Assembly: GCF_023502345.1 (NCBI RefSeq)
Contig: NZ_JAMFLX010000006.1
Coordinates: 62,001-126,000 of the forward strand
DNA from: Parendozoicomonas callyspongiae
GTDB lineage: Bacteria > Pseudomonadota > Gammaproteobacteria > Pseudomonadales > Endozoicomonadaceae
Length of the DNA stretch: 64,000 bases
Reading direction: 5' to 3'
In this document: positions 34,490 to 44,430 of the stretch, one piece after another
How the letters are laid out: every line of letters starts with the position of its first letter
How positions within the stretch are numbered: position 1 is the stretch's first letter
Program-made: the position numbers and the translations under genes
Notes under the pieces: generated by a model
What the model saw: only the letters and a program-made list of their open reading frames with translations
Database searches by the model: none
Told to the model about the DNA's origin: nothing

Positions 34490-35893
34490 TCAGGCAAAGA
34501 ATACCCTGTAGGCACGATAGATTTCGTGGATATCGAACTTGGAAGCCACTTCCATTGGGGAGTGCATGGACAGCAGTGCTGCACCGGCATCAATGGTGCG
34601 GATACCGTAGTGCGCCAGGAACATGGCAACAGTACCGCCGCCACCTTCGTCAACTTCGCCCAGCATACCGGTCTGCCAGGTGATGTCGTTGGCATCGAAC
34701 AGGGTACGCAGTTCGCTGACAAATTCGGCATCAGCATCGCTGCTGCCGCCTTTGCCGCGGGCACCGGTGTACTTGGTCAGAACCAGACCATAACCCAGCT
34801 TGGAAGCGTTTTGGGCATCATGAACCTGCTTGAACAGTGGGTTCAGACCGGCGTTTACGTCGGAAGACAGTGCACGGGAGTTCCAGAAGCAGCGACGAAC
34901 GGCATGACGGTCATCTTTGCTGGATGGAATGCGTGCAGCCAGTTCCTGCATGAAGTGCTCAATAAAGCGGGACTGCAGGCCAGTGGAGCCTGTAGAACCG
35001 ACCTCTTCTTTATCAACCAGGAAGCAGATAGCGGTACGCTCTGGAGTGTGATCCATATCCAGGATAGCGCGCAGGGAAGTCCAGGCGCAGATACGGTCAT
35101 CGTGGCCGTAGCAGCCGATCAGGCCGCGATCCAGACCGATATCACGGGCCTTGGCAGCTGGAACCAGTTCGAATTCGGCAGAGACAAAGTCCTGCTCGGT
35201 CATATCGTACTTTTCGTTCAGCTTCTGCAGAGCGTGATACTTAACCAGATCCTTGATTTCGTCATCCTTGATATCGCAAGGGATGGAGCCAACCAGGACA
35301 TGCATTTCGCTGCCCTTCAGGACTTCACCGGCCTTACGCTCACGCTGAACCTTGGCGTCCAGGTGAGGCAACAGGTCAGGAATCATGAACACAGGATCGC
35401 TGTCGTCTTCACCGATGGTGACGTTTGCCTTGGTACCGTTCTTCAGGCAGACAACGCCGTGCAGAGCCAGAGGACGGGAAGCCCACTGGTACTTTTTCAC
35501 ACCACCGTAGTAGTGAGTTTTCAGCAGGGCGTACTCAGAATCTTCGTACAGAGGGTTCTGCTTGAGATCCAGACGAGGAGAGTCAACGTGGGAAACAACA
35601 AAATCAGCGCCTTCGGAGATGTTTTCACTGCCAATGATGGCCAGAACCAGATTTTTATCTCTCAGGTTAAACCAAACCTTGTCACCTGGGTTTAAAACAT
35701 CTTTGGACATGGCATCAACAAAACCATGTTCTTTAGCCAGTTTCAAAGATTCAAGAACAAACTCACGTTCTGTTTTCGCCTTATCAAGAAATGCCTTGTA
35801 AGGTTCACAGAAGTTAATAACGTCCTGGCGTTGTTCCTGGTTCAGCTGTTTCCAGCCGTTTTCCTTTTTGTACAGCATGGTCTTACCTGTCAT
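34490..35893 (-). CDS. M18-family aminopeptidase
   Basis: 467 residues (462 if the second ATG at 35878 is used; AGGTAAG lies 7 nt before it, so that start is plausible). The metal-site motifs of family M18 are present in order: VSHVDSPRLDLK (first His/Asp), GCYGHDDR, DKEEVGSTGSTG (Glu pair), SSDVNAG and a late His in LLSMHSPMEVASK. Family M18 enzymes are cytoplasmic, dodecameric zinc aminopeptidases cutting N-terminal residues from peptides. Length and motif spacing match the bacterial aminopeptidase 1 group. It would complement the nearby peptide transporter in peptide utilisation (inference). Confidence 0.92.
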   Translation of the reverse strand: MTGKTMLYKKENGWKQLNQEQRQDVINFCEPYKAFLDKAKTEREFVLESLKLAKEHGFVDAMSKDVLNPGDKVWFNLRDKNLVLAIIGSENISEGADFVVSHVDSPRLDLKQNPLYEDSEYALLKTHYYGGVKKYQWASRPLALHGVVCLKNGTKANVTIGEDDSDPVFMIPDLLPHLDAKVQRERKAGEVLKGSEMHVLVGSIPCDIKDDEIKDLVKYHALQKLNEKYDMTEQDFVSAEFELVPAAKARDIGLDRGLIGCYGHDDRICAWTSLRAILDMDHTPERTAICFLVDKEEVGSTGSTGLQSRFIEHFMQELAARIPSSKDDRHAVRRCFWNSRALSSDVNAGLNPLFKQVHDAQNASKLGYGLVLTKYTGARGKGGSSDADAEFVSELRTLFDANDITWQTGMLGEVDEGGGGTVAMFLAHYGIRTIDAGAALLSMHSPMEVASKFDIHEIYRAYRVFFA

Positions 35894-36193
35894 ACATTGC
35901 CGCCCGCAAAAGCAGCAGATTGGCTGCCGGATTAACAGGCGTTAATTCGACAGTAATAAATATGCAAACTGAAGTGATAGTGAGTTAGATGAAGAAACTC
36001 ACACTGGAAAAGATCTATCACGAAATTGAATGAGCGGAAGAATAGTCCCCTTGCTCATTCGCAGTATTGATACAAGGCAAAAATTTACAGATATATACAT
36101 CGAGAAGATATATAAGAACACCGAGGTATAGTTAGTCTGCTTTTTCGCAAACCGAAAAAATATTGTGAATGATTCACATGGTTGATTGTATTT
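35894..36193. promoter_or_regulatory. Intergenic region with two palindromes
   Basis: The 300-bp gap holds TTTTTCG-CAAAC-CGAAAAA (36141-36159), a terminator-like hairpin after the leftward 476-residue gene ending at 36194, and TGTGAATGATTCACA (36164-36178), a perfect 15-bp palindrome. The latter resembles a CRP half-site pair, but the spacer is one base short. No small gene is apparent. Confidence 0.4.
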
Positions 36194-37624
36194 CTATTGC
36201 ATCCAGAACAAACTGTGATGATCCCAGAGTCGGCGATTTTTGTAATCTGTTCGCAGCCCTTCAATATCTGTGTACCTTCTTGTTACAGCAGCATCATTAA
36301 GAAGGTCCACAGAGTTATCCTGATTTCTTACCAGTGCTGTGATGTGCCAACCCGCTCCCCTTCTTATGGCTCGCCAGTGTACATTATCAAGTCTATGCTG
36401 AAACTGATTATACCAATCACCTTCGCCGAGTCTGATATCGTCATCCCTGAGCTGGAACTGTTCTGGTACAAAGTCTCCAAGTTGCAGTTCCTCCAATGTG
36501 AGATGTAAAGGTGCCCCTGATCTATCTCTGAGAGCTGGGAAGTACTCTCTAAGATATCTGTCGCGATTTCGGCAGCGTTCACGGTATCTGTTGACCGTGT
36601 CTCTTCTTTGAGTGAGTTCGTTCAGTCTTGCCGTAAGCTGATCGCGTGCATTTGTTCTTTCTTCAACCTGCGCATCAATACTATCGGTCACCAGTCTTAT
36701 TTGAACCAGGGGTTGAACCTGATCATTCAGATCATGCCACCTGGTGCTATATATATCATGAGAATCCCTTTCATTCTCCAGTCTGCGAATTTCAGCACGC
36801 TCCGCTTCCTGCTGCCGAATCTGCGGAGCCAGATCTTCAATAGCTTGATTGGCTGCACCAATTTGCTGGTTTAGCTGTCTGATTTGTTGTTCATAGTCAG
36901 CGATCATCTCCTCTTGTGGAAGAGGGGGGCGAAGTGGCCGTATAAGAAAATAATCATATACATATTCATGGACGGCCACCTGAAGAGTTGCAATGTAATA
37001 ACAACTAATACCAGGGTTATGTATTCCAGTTCTACCAACAGTAAAAGGCTTTGTTTCGCCGGGAGGAACCGACCTGACTGCATAGTACATACAGCGGCGA
37101 AAGTTTTGGAGATATTGAAGGTTATAAGTGCCTTGATCCTGCTCACGAAGTTCAATAACTGTTTGAAGATCTTCAAGAAACATCTGTCTGGTCTGGTCCG
37201 GGTGGAACCTGTCTGCGATATGTATAGTTGGAATTTCCTGACGAAGATCTACAGCCAGCTGCTGGAAGTTTGCTTCTTCTTCTGCAAATGAGGGAATCGA
37301 GAAGCGGTGTATGGGTTCAGCCTCCTCCTCTGCTCTTCTTCGTGCATCAGGTACACCATGCCCAGGTTCCGGGTGCGGTCGACGCTGCCCCCGCCGGGGG
37401 GGATTCACTGTTGCTGTAGGTGTTGTGGGGGTAGTGTTTCTCAGTGGTGTTCCAGCTGCCGGGGAGGGCGCTGTTGCAGAAGGAGTAAACCTTTGACCAG
37501 GTGCCGGAGTTGTCCGCGTTGTTCCTGAGGCTGTTGGTTGAGGTGTTTCGTTTGCTGACCCAAAAGTTTTATTCCAAAGCCTGCCCGTTCCACTTGCAAT
37601 CGGGTTGCTGAATTTCCCCCACAT
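36194..37624 (-). CDS. Unrecognised protein with Thr/Pro-rich N-terminus and coiled coil
   Basis: 476 residues from the ATG at 37624 (AGGCGTAATAAA upstream; an in-frame ATG at 37654 would add ten residues). Residues 20-85 are rich in Thr, Pro and Ala with a basic patch (PPRRGQRRPHPEPGHG). A folded region (about residues 110-240) and a long coiled coil (DYEQQIRQLNQQIGAANQ onward, about 250-370) follow, then a C-terminal domain ending HSLFWMQ. No signal peptide, membrane segment or known motif was seen. The neighbouring genes are also large and unrecognised, so this stretch may be an effector-like block (inference). Confidence 0.6.
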   Translation of the reverse strand: MWGKFSNPIASGTGRLWNKTFGSANETPQPTASGTTRTTPAPGQRFTPSATAPSPAAGTPLRNTTPTTPTATVNPPRRGQRRPHPEPGHGVPDARRRAEEEAEPIHRFSIPSFAEEEANFQQLAVDLRQEIPTIHIADRFHPDQTRQMFLEDLQTVIELREQDQGTYNLQYLQNFRRCMYYAVRSVPPGETKPFTVGRTGIHNPGISCYYIATLQVAVHEYVYDYFLIRPLRPPLPQEEMIADYEQQIRQLNQQIGAANQAIEDLAPQIRQQEAERAEIRRLENERDSHDIYSTRWHDLNDQVQPLVQIRLVTDSIDAQVEERTNARDQLTARLNELTQRRDTVNRYRERCRNRDRYLREYFPALRDRSGAPLHLTLEELQLGDFVPEQFQLRDDDIRLGEGDWYNQFQHRLDNVHWRAIRRGAGWHITALVRNQDNSVDLLNDAAVTRRYTDIEGLRTDYKNRRLWDHHSLFWMQ

Positions 37625-37741
37625 TTTTATTACGCCTGTAGAAACCATTAACAATGGCCGTTAGAGAGAGCAGCGCAAAAGTGGTTCCCCAATTGTTGCC
37701 TGTGCTGACATGTTAGAAATAAAGTAAAACCATCGGAATTA

Positions 37742-37930
37742 TTGCCAGCCGCCTTGATTCCCCCTCGGAAAACCGTGCTATTCGGGGGCATGTTGGAGAG
37801 CATCTATCAGAATGACTACGACGTTGTCCTGATGGAAAGTAATGTCTGCGCCGATAACATTCGCAACCATGTTGAGCTGCTGGCCCGTAAGCAGGTGGAA
37901 TGTGCTCGCAATGATCAGGATTCTGATTAG
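37742..37930 (+). pseudogene. Possible gene fragment (62 codons)
   Basis: In the 381-bp gap, the frame from 37742 encodes a plausible piece of protein (LESIYQNDYDVVLMESNVCADNIRNHVELLARK, quoted in part) without a ribosome site or upstream continuation. No family is recognised. It may be the remains of a deleted gene. The rest of the gap shows nothing. Confidence 0.25.
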
Positions 37931-38005
37931 TAACTATCAGGAACATCAACTCCACGGTCAGCAGCTTGTGTTAAGACCCTGGGAAACAGTGGCAATCCTT
38001 GCGTC

Positions 38006-40063
38006 CTAAGGAACCGCCGGAACCATAGTATTCAGCAGTTTTTGATACTGTGTAGCTATGGTACTGACTCGATCAAATGCCGGGTTGTTCTGCTGAGGTG
38101 AGGCCTTAAGTAAAGGGCGTACCTCAGTTTCATGGCTTGTCCCTTCATCTTCTGATTCTGAAACAGAAGTTTGATGAGCCTGCACTGTATGGACAGGGCT
38201 TGTTGAAAATGAAGTGGTTAACGATTTTTTTCCTTCCTTTGGTTGGAGTTTCAGCACCGCTTTATACCAGGGTATTGTTTTCTCTTTTGGGTGTTTGCAG
38301 CATCTTGTCTTAATACAGCGGCCACACCATAAACCTGCTCTTTTGATTGCCAGGATGCATGCTTTGGCGACTTCCTCCAGTTCGGAGCCAAGCTTTATTG
38401 TTGCAACCAGCATGGGCAGTGAACCCAGAACAGCCAGAACAACGGGAAGAACATGGTCATTACCCAGGCAGAAATCATCATGAACATTGGTGGTGATGGC
38501 ACCGGCAAAGCTGAATGTGTAACAGATACTTGAGATGATCCCCAAAACAAGAAATCCGGCTTTACCTGATGTTTCAAGTAGCTTGCGGATTGTACAGTTG
38601 TCATAAAGAGATTTGATTTGTCGGCGGCTGCAATTGCGGAAATTTGTTGCCAGCTTCACAATTTTGTCTTTAAACATAAGCATATTGTCTTTGACCAATG
38701 CCGCTTGCCCGAGACTTCTTCCCGCCATCAGCGCTGTGAGTATCAGCTGCCAGCCAATATAGACTCCAAGCCCAGTCAGGCATGAACCAGTGACGCTTGC
38801 ATTAATCAGTGGGTTGATCGCGCTGGTGGCTTCACCCCAGCTGGAAAGGCCAGTAAATAGCGCGGTTAAGCCAAAACCTGCCACAACACATGGCCAGCCC
38901 CAGCTGCTACGGCTTGTGGCTGCTTCACTTTCAATAACCCGGAGAGAAAGATCTTTCTCATCTTGCGCCTTTTCATTTTTGTATGACTGCAGCTCTTTAA
39001 TAACATTTTTGGCTTTATTGCCCGGAGAATAGAGGCAGAACCAGCTTAGCAGTCTTTTCAATCGCGCTTCATGGGGAGTCAGGCGCATGGTTTTGGAATA
39101 GGCAAATGCCCGTTGGCGCACCATATCATCGTTATTACCCAGTGATATTTTGGGTCCAAGCCAGCGAAGGGTTTCTGAAAGCAGCCATACAGAACGTTCT
39201 ACTCTTGCTTCTTTGATATGGTCACCTCCTTGCCAGCTATGGGAGGATCTTTCCATAAGAATGTTGTAGAAAGGGAAACTGCCAATCAGTTTGGTTAAAG
39301 CTATTGAGGCTGCTGCAGCCGTACCTGCTCCCAGAGCCAGGATACCCCGGTAAGCCATTCCTGAAATAACTGCAGCCGATGCAAAGGCGGCAACGCCGGA
39401 ACAGATACCTGTCCAGTGATTCACAAATCCTTCAAGTTTTACCCTGTTAGAGCCATAAGCTCCCTGCAGACCATCAGATACATAAGCAAATGTTGTAATA
39501 GCCTTTGCCAGAGGAAGTTTTGCAGACGGTGCGCCAGGAAGTATCTTGCTGAGACCTTCCAGTCCAAACCATCGGTTAGCGCCATTCCCCACAAGCGCAA
39601 TCACTCCCAGAGCGCTTTTTATAACACCATTGTGTTTTAGATCATTGGCTTCAGGGCAGGCGACCACTTCATTCAGTATCTGGTCAAGGGCAAGGCGGAT
39701 CTGGTCGCGGGTACAGTTTCCCCTCAAAGCTTTGCACACCGGTGCCAGTCTGTTGGCGTCCAGGCCACTTTGACGAAACTGGTACTTCATACCCCCACTT
39801 AAGGAGTCAATATAGTCCTGAGCCTTATCCACATCCTTATCAAGCATTGGATTTGATTGAGATGTCGACAGAGTAATTTCAGGTGAGTCACTTCTTTCAA
39901 TCTCTCTCTCAAGAATGTTTTTATCAGAATCAACATTTGGATGCTCTGATTTAAATGGAGTTGTTCTCCCTGGTGATAATGGCTCGCGCAGTCCTGTAAG
40001 TAATGAAGACGGACTTTCGGGGGGCTGGCTGTTCAGCGAGCTTGTTTGACTGGTTGATTCCAT
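38006..40063 (-). CDS. Unrecognised multi-pass membrane protein with disordered ends
   Basis: 685 residues. The first 80 are Ser/Pro/Glu-rich (SSLNSQPPESPSSLLTGL). Hydrophobic, Gly/Ala-rich stretches occur near residues 225-260 (GICSGVAAFASAAVISGM), 395-450 (VVAGFGLTALFTGLSSWG; LTGLGVYIGWQLILTALMAG) and 510-570, giving perhaps six to eight membrane segments. Between them are basic, Cys-containing loops (LWCGRCIKTRCCKHPKEK). The C-terminal 70 residues are again Ser/Glu/Pro-rich. There is no signal peptide and no recognised family. Such an arrangement resembles effectors that insert into host membranes, but this is inference. Confidence 0.6.
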   Translation of the reverse strand: MESTSQTSSLNSQPPESPSSLLTGLREPLSPGRTTPFKSEHPNVDSDKNILEREIERSDSPEITLSTSQSNPMLDKDVDKAQDYIDSLSGGMKYQFRQSGLDANRLAPVCKALRGNCTRDQIRLALDQILNEVVACPEANDLKHNGVIKSALGVIALVGNGANRWFGLEGLSKILPGAPSAKLPLAKAITTFAYVSDGLQGAYGSNRVKLEGFVNHWTGICSGVAAFASAAVISGMAYRGILALGAGTAAAASIALTKLIGSFPFYNILMERSSHSWQGGDHIKEARVERSVWLLSETLRWLGPKISLGNNDDMVRQRAFAYSKTMRLTPHEARLKRLLSWFCLYSPGNKAKNVIKELQSYKNEKAQDEKDLSLRVIESEAATSRSSWGWPCVVAGFGLTALFTGLSSWGEATSAINPLINASVTGSCLTGLGVYIGWQLILTALMAGRSLGQAALVKDNMLMFKDKIVKLATNFRNCSRRQIKSLYDNCTIRKLLETSGKAGFLVLGIISSICYTFSFAGAITTNVHDDFCLGNDHVLPVVLAVLGSLPMLVATIKLGSELEEVAKACILAIKRAGLWCGRCIKTRCCKHPKEKTIPWYKAVLKLQPKEGKKSLTTSFSTSPVHTVQAHQTSVSESEDEGTSHETEVRPLLKASPQQNNPAFDRVSTIATQYQKLLNTMVPAVP

Positions 40064-40236
40064 GATTTCAGATATTTCTGGCTACTGTCTAATCTCACTA
40101 ATTTCAGACACTCCTTTTGGTAGTGAATTTCTCTCGGAAAACCGTTCCGACAGTATCGGTAACAAATGATTATGGGCGAGACATAACGCCCGTCTTAACA
40201 GGCAAATAGTTGTTGGCCAAAATTTCAAGATTGTGC

Positions 40237-40386
40237 AAGGAGGACACCGGTGCCTACGTCACCACCATACTGGATTATTACGGTTTACAGAACCCAAGGG
40301 ATGCCTATAAGTCTGTTAACCGGGTCGCAGTAGGAATGCCGGTCACCCGGCACCCACCCTGCACAGATTCGTACGTGCACTACTAA
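40237..40386 (+). pseudogene. Small gene fragment (DUF4276-like)
   Basis: The frame reads KEDTGAYVTTILDYYGLQNP and continues for about eight more plausible codons before running into the sequence described next. VTT-x2-DYYGL resembles DUF4276 proteins. There is no start codon or ribosome site. Treat it as a possible decayed gene. Confidence 0.3.
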
Positions 40387-40405
40387 TGCATACGGCCTGT
40401 GAAGT
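40310..40405 (-). mobile_element. Possible group II intron remnant
   Basis: Read on the minus strand, GCCGTATGCATTAGTAGTGC-ACGTACGAATCTGTGC followed by GTGCCGGGTGACCGGCA resembles the structured RNA that follows the reverse-transcriptase frame of bacterial group II introns. No reverse-transcriptase frame or complete domain V is present. The remainder of the 516-bp gap (40064-40579) shows no gene. Confidence 0.35.
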
Positions 40406-40579
40406 GGTTCATTACTCCATCATTTCATAAACAGCTATGATTCCGCCGCTTTTCAAGACAGGTTTTTGTAACCAGAGTGTTAGGAGCATTATGAAAAGTT
40501 GGTGAGGATAAGGGAACGTCATTCTCCCTATGCAGTCGAAAGTTGAGAATGTGCGCAAAAATACCAGGTAGGGGTAAGG

Positions 40580-42373
40580 ATGGAGGCTTCAGGTTTAGGT
40601 ACCGGTTCAAGTTTGGTCACTGCTCAGCAAGACTATTCAGCTAAATCAGCAGAGAATAAGTATCATGATGGCCAAAAGTCGTTTTGTCGGTACACGGTTT
40701 TACTTGTTGATGCCCCTGTTGAAACAAGGCTGCGAGATGCAGTCAACAAACTTGCCAGAATCAAAAGCCTGCGTCTTTTTTTGCCGGCAACTTTGAATAT
40801 GGGAGATATGAGCAATCAGCTTAATCTGTTACATGTCTGGCAGACGCTTAGCCCTGGAACGCTTGAATCTGTCGAAATCGTAATTCCGCTAGAGAAGCCC
40901 CGTGTCAAGGGTAAGTTGGAGGTTTTGGCGGGATTATCTTTACAAGGTAAGAGCGGAATTAAATTGGAGGGCTTGTCATGCTCCTTGATTAACGAATCAG
41001 ATGTAAGCGTGTTACCCAAGGCTCAATTAGCCATCAAGGAGTCTATATATGGTAAGAACTCACCTCAAAAGATTGCAGCTGAACTTAACTCGCAGGGCGG
41101 TTTGGTTCTCACTCCCTATCATTGGCAACTCTTTAAAAATGAAATCGTTTACATTGATGGAGAAAATATCACCAGTAATAAGCTGATTTTGCCAGAGGAA
41201 AACCATCTACCAGTTAATGAGACAAAGCTGATCGGCTCTGGCTGTATAGCTGAAACCTATCAGGCTCTGGGCGCTGAAGCCCAGTTGTGGCAAAACCTTT
41301 TACTACTGGTTGAACAGGGCACTGTTTTGTTTAGTATTGCTTACGGGTTGCACCGCTACTCTGAACAATATTTTTTTCTGTCTTATATCAAGGCCATTGT
41401 TGGTTCAGGGTGGGAGAAACCGACGGTAGTTTATGTTGCCAGCGATGTGGCCGGCATTTTTTTTAAAAAACTGTTGAGCTCATTTGATGTCAATATTATC
41501 GAGTCAGAGGAAACCTTATTAACAGGATTGTCGGGTGAAGAATTACTACAACAGCTCCTCAGGCAAAAGGTTACAGTACTGTTTTATGGGGGGCTGCCAA
41601 AACCAGTTTTTGAAAAAATGGTTAAGGTATCTAACATACCAATAGTTCTTGAGGGGGCCAATACGGCTGAATTGGCTCAATCCTTTGGAAAACCTTATGT
41701 TGGCATTCAAATAACAAAAAATATGCCAACAAGAAATAGCATTCCCCCTGAACATCAGCAGGCGTTTTCCTTTTGGGTCTCTGTGACTGCGTTGCTGCAC
41801 AACCGGAGAGATTGGTTTGGTTCGGTTGACTCATACTATAAAAATATTGTTAAAGCAGTTGGACTTGCGAAGGCCTCCGTAATTATTGATCAAATTATCA
41901 AACAGAACAATCAGAAGCAGACTGAGGAGGTATTGGACTTTAATTTGAGTGAGGGTGACAAAGTACGGACGTTGCCTGATATCGACAGTACCAAATCTTA
42001 TATCATCGACGAACTTATACGCATGCTTTTTTGTTTTACCGAGGGTGTTAAAGAAGAATGTTTTCTCTGCGATTTTATCCCAGCATTTTTTAATGACCTG
42101 CCCGCTATTTTGCAGCCAGAATCAAGAACGCAGAAGTGTAGAGCTGAGAATGTTTATGCTTTGGTAGAGCAGGGAAAGTCAGCAGCATTTTGCAGCTATC
42201 TTGAGCAACAGCTTGAGATACTGTTGCAGCGATTTATAAGCGATGCGATAACGCCAAATTCGACAATGGCTCAGTTGTTTGAGGCGATTCGGCGCAATAC
42301 TCATGCTTCAGAAAACAATGCGTTGGTGTTCGCTATGAACCAGATTGATTTTCATAAGCTGGGCATCGAATAG
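40580..42373 (+). CDS. Unrecognised 597-residue protein
   Basis: 597 residues; GGGGTAAGG precedes the ATG. No known family could be assigned. The N-terminal half (to about 220) is mixed alpha/beta. The second half contains alternating hydrophobic strands and helices (KPTVVYVASDVAGIFFKKLL; VTVLFYGGLPKPVFEKM; IPIVLEGANTAELAQSFGKP near residues 353-372), which is reminiscent of the nucleotide-sugar half of GT-B glycosyltransferases, but the resemblance is weak. The C-terminal 170 residues are helical with several Cys. No signal peptide was seen. The upstream region contains remnants of mobile DNA. Confidence 0.6.
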   Translation: MEASGLGTGSSLVTAQQDYSAKSAENKYHDGQKSFCRYTVLLVDAPVETRLRDAVNKLARIKSLRLFLPATLNMGDMSNQLNLLHVWQTLSPGTLESVEIVIPLEKPRVKGKLEVLAGLSLQGKSGIKLEGLSCSLINESDVSVLPKAQLAIKESIYGKNSPQKIAAELNSQGGLVLTPYHWQLFKNEIVYIDGENITSNKLILPEENHLPVNETKLIGSGCIAETYQALGAEAQLWQNLLLLVEQGTVLFSIAYGLHRYSEQYFFLSYIKAIVGSGWEKPTVVYVASDVAGIFFKKLLSSFDVNIIESEETLLTGLSGEELLQQLLRQKVTVLFYGGLPKPVFEKMVKVSNIPIVLEGANTAELAQSFGKPYVGIQITKNMPTRNSIPPEHQQAFSFWVSVTALLHNRRDWFGSVDSYYKNIVKAVGLAKASVIIDQIIKQNNQKQTEEVLDFNLSEGDKVRTLPDIDSTKSYIIDELIRMLFCFTEGVKEECFLCDFIPAFFNDLPAILQPESRTQKCRAENVYALVEQGKSAAFCSYLEQQLEILLQRFISDAITPNSTMAQLFEAIRRNTHASENNALVFAMNQIDFHKLGIE

Positions 42374-42421
42374 ACGTTCTGAAAGTTTCCTTTTTGGGGA
42401 TCGCGAAATCCTGTCGGCCTA

Positions 42422-42435
42422 TTGATTTCGATCAA
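42422..42435 (+). promoter_or_regulatory. Perfect FNR/Anr consensus site
   Basis: TTGATTTCGATCAA matches the FNR consensus TTGAT-N4-ATCAA exactly. It lies 282 nt upstream of sstT, within a 344-bp gap without genes, and 49 nt after the preceding stop codon. It is far from the sstT start, so a long leader or an unrecognised transcript would be needed. Nothing else is evident in the gap. Confidence 0.55.
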
Positions 42436-42717
42436 AGCTCATTTTTTCACCACAGGCATAATTTTCACTGCCTCCAGAAACAGCGTTGCCCAATTTTACA
42501 AACTACAAGGGTCTGTAATTGGAGGCGTAAGCAGGAACACCACCTGATCTTTGTAAAGAGCTTGGAGTGAGATTGCGCCTCGAACAAGCGCGTAATCGGA
42601 GGTTGTCGGAATTGCTGATTCATAGACTGGGGGGCCTGTTTCAGGTTGTCTTGTGTCTGCAGATCAGTCCTGATGCTGGCAATTTGAGCAGTAATTAACT
42701 ACTCCCTAGGGGACAAA

Positions 42718-43965
42718 ATGAGTCAGAGCAACTCTTTGATCAGCCGCTACGTAAACAGTAGCCTGATATTGAAAATCTTCATCGGTATCGTTGCCGGTGG
42801 CTCCCTGGCGGCTATTTCGCCTGAAACTGCAAAAATGATGGGACTGCTTGGCAGTCTTTTCGTTAAGGCGCTGAAAGCCGTTGCACCTATCCTGGTATTT
42901 GTTCTGGTAACTTCCGCAATTGCGAACCAGAAGAAAGATTCCAACACCAACATGCGCCCAATTATCAATCTGTATCTGATTGGTACTTTCTGTGCGGCTC
43001 TGGTTGCTGTACTGATGAGCTTCATGTTCCCTGTGACTCTGACTCTGGTAACAAATACTGCCAGCACCACTCCTCCAGGTGGTATTGGTGAAGTACTGAA
43101 TACCCTGCTGTTCAAGATCGTTCAAAACCCTGTTGAAGCCCTTCTCTCTGGTAACTTCATCGGCATTCTGGCCTGGGCTATTGGTCTGGGTATCGTAATG
43201 CGTCATGCAGCTGATTCCACCAAGGTTATGCTGCACGATATGTCTCACTCTGTGTCCTCTATCGTACGCTTTGTTATCCAGCTGGCTCCTTTCGGTATCT
43301 TTGGTCTGGTTTCCAGCACTATTGCCAACACTGGTTTCGGTGCCCTGTACGGTTACGCACAGCTGCTGGGTGTTCTGCTGGGCTCCATGATCATCATCGC
43401 TTTGATTGTTAACCCAACCATCGTGTACGTGAAGACTGGCATGAACCCTTACCCTCTGGTTCTGCGCTGCCTGCGTGAGAGTGGTATCACTGCCTTCTTT
43501 ACCCGTAGTTCCGCTGCGAACATTCCGGTCAACATGAAGCTGTGTGAAGACCTGAACCTGCACGAAGATACTTACTCTGTATCCATTCCTCTGGGCGCTA
43601 CCATCAACATGGCTGGTGCTGCAATCACCATCACCGTTATGGCTCTGGCTGCGGTTCACACTCTGGGTATTCAGGTTGACATCGCTACTGCCGTATTGCT
43701 GAGTGTTGTTGCTGCCGTTTCCGCTTGTGGTGCATCTGGTGTTGCCGGTGGTTCCCTGCTGCTGATCCCTCTGGCCTGTTCCCTGTTCGGTATCTCCAAC
43801 GATATCGCCATGCAGGTTGTTGGTGTTGGCTTCATCATCGGTGTTATTCAGGATTCCGCTGAAACCGGTCTGAACAGCTCCACTGATGTACTCTTCACGG
43901 CTGCAGCCTGTATCGCAGCTGAGAAGAATGGTGAGCATGCTCCTGTACAGCAGCAAGCTGCCTGA
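42718..43965 (+). CDS. sstT: Serine/threonine:Na+ symporter
   Basis: 415 residues, the same size as E. coli SstT (414). It belongs to the dicarboxylate/amino acid:cation symporter family. Typical stretches are [37 protein letters not shown] (the serine-rich re-entrant loop), [18 protein letters not shown] and [16 protein letters not shown]. Family knowledge: it imports Ser and Thr with Na+ across the inner membrane. Codon bias is strong, like that of grd genes. Possible oxygen control through the FNR-type site upstream. A terminator follows. Confidence 0.95.
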   Translation: MSQSNSLISRYVNSSLILKIFIGIVAGGSLAAISPETAKMMGLLGSLFVKALKAVAPILVFVLVTSAIANQKKDSNTNMRPIINLYLIGTFCAALVAVLMSFMFPVTLTLVTNTASTTPPGGIGEVLNTLLFKIVQNPVEALLSGNFIGILAWAIGLGIVMRHAADSTKVMLHDMSHSVSSIVRFVIQLAPFGIFGLVSSTIANTGFGALYGYAQLLGVLLGSMIIIALIVNPTIVYVKTGMNPYPLVLRCLRESGITAFFTRSSAANIPVNMKLCEDLNLHEDTYSVSIPLGATINMAGAAITITVMALAAVHTLGIQVDIATAVLLSVVAAVSACGASGVAGGSLLLIPLACSLFGISNDIAMQVVGVGFIIGVIQDSAETGLNSSTDVLFTAAACIAAEKNGEHAPVQQQAA

Positions 43966-43988
43966 TTAAACAGAGTTTCTCTGAAGAG

Positions 43989-44012
43989 GGAGAGCGAAAG
44001 CTCTCCTTTTTT
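43989..44012 (+). terminator. Terminator of sstT
   Basis: GGAGAGC-GAAA-GCTCTCC followed by six T residues, 24 nt after the sstT stop. The remaining 418 bp before the next gene shows no recognisable feature. Confidence 0.93.
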
Positions 44013-44430
44013 GTGTATAACACTAAGGGGTAGCTAACAAGCAGCTGATTAGGTTTGAACAGGAAGGAGTTAACTGAATCCGAAAGAAATCAATGGTCAG
44101 GGCAAGAAGGTATAATTATGGGTTCAGAAAGCCTCCCATCCTCTCTCATTGGTGCTTATTAGCAAGGCATGTTGCTATTTAAATATTGTAACTTCTTGTG
44201 AAAATCCCCCTGTTTTGATTTGCAGCATCTTTGTATCGACTCATGTTGATACCATCTCGTGCGAAGAAATCTGATTACATTCAAGAAAAATCTGATATCG
44301 CCTGTATTTGAGAACGGGAAGGCATTGTTATGTCCTTTCAGTTTTCTCCAGGCAAGTGCTGTTAAATCTATCTGCACCGAAACAACAGTAATAAACCAAA
44401 ACATTATCAAGAGATTGAAAGGGGGTTATT

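Noticed and set aside
36164-36178. CRP-binding site TGTGAATGATTCACA
   Set aside because: The half-sites match, but the spacer is 5 rather than 6 bases, so it is recorded only as a palindrome.
42706-43956. 416-codon frame antisense to sstT, and 389 codons antisense to the M18 aminopeptidase (34526-35695)
   Set aside because: Both lie exactly opposite well-recognised genes and show no protein-like composition.
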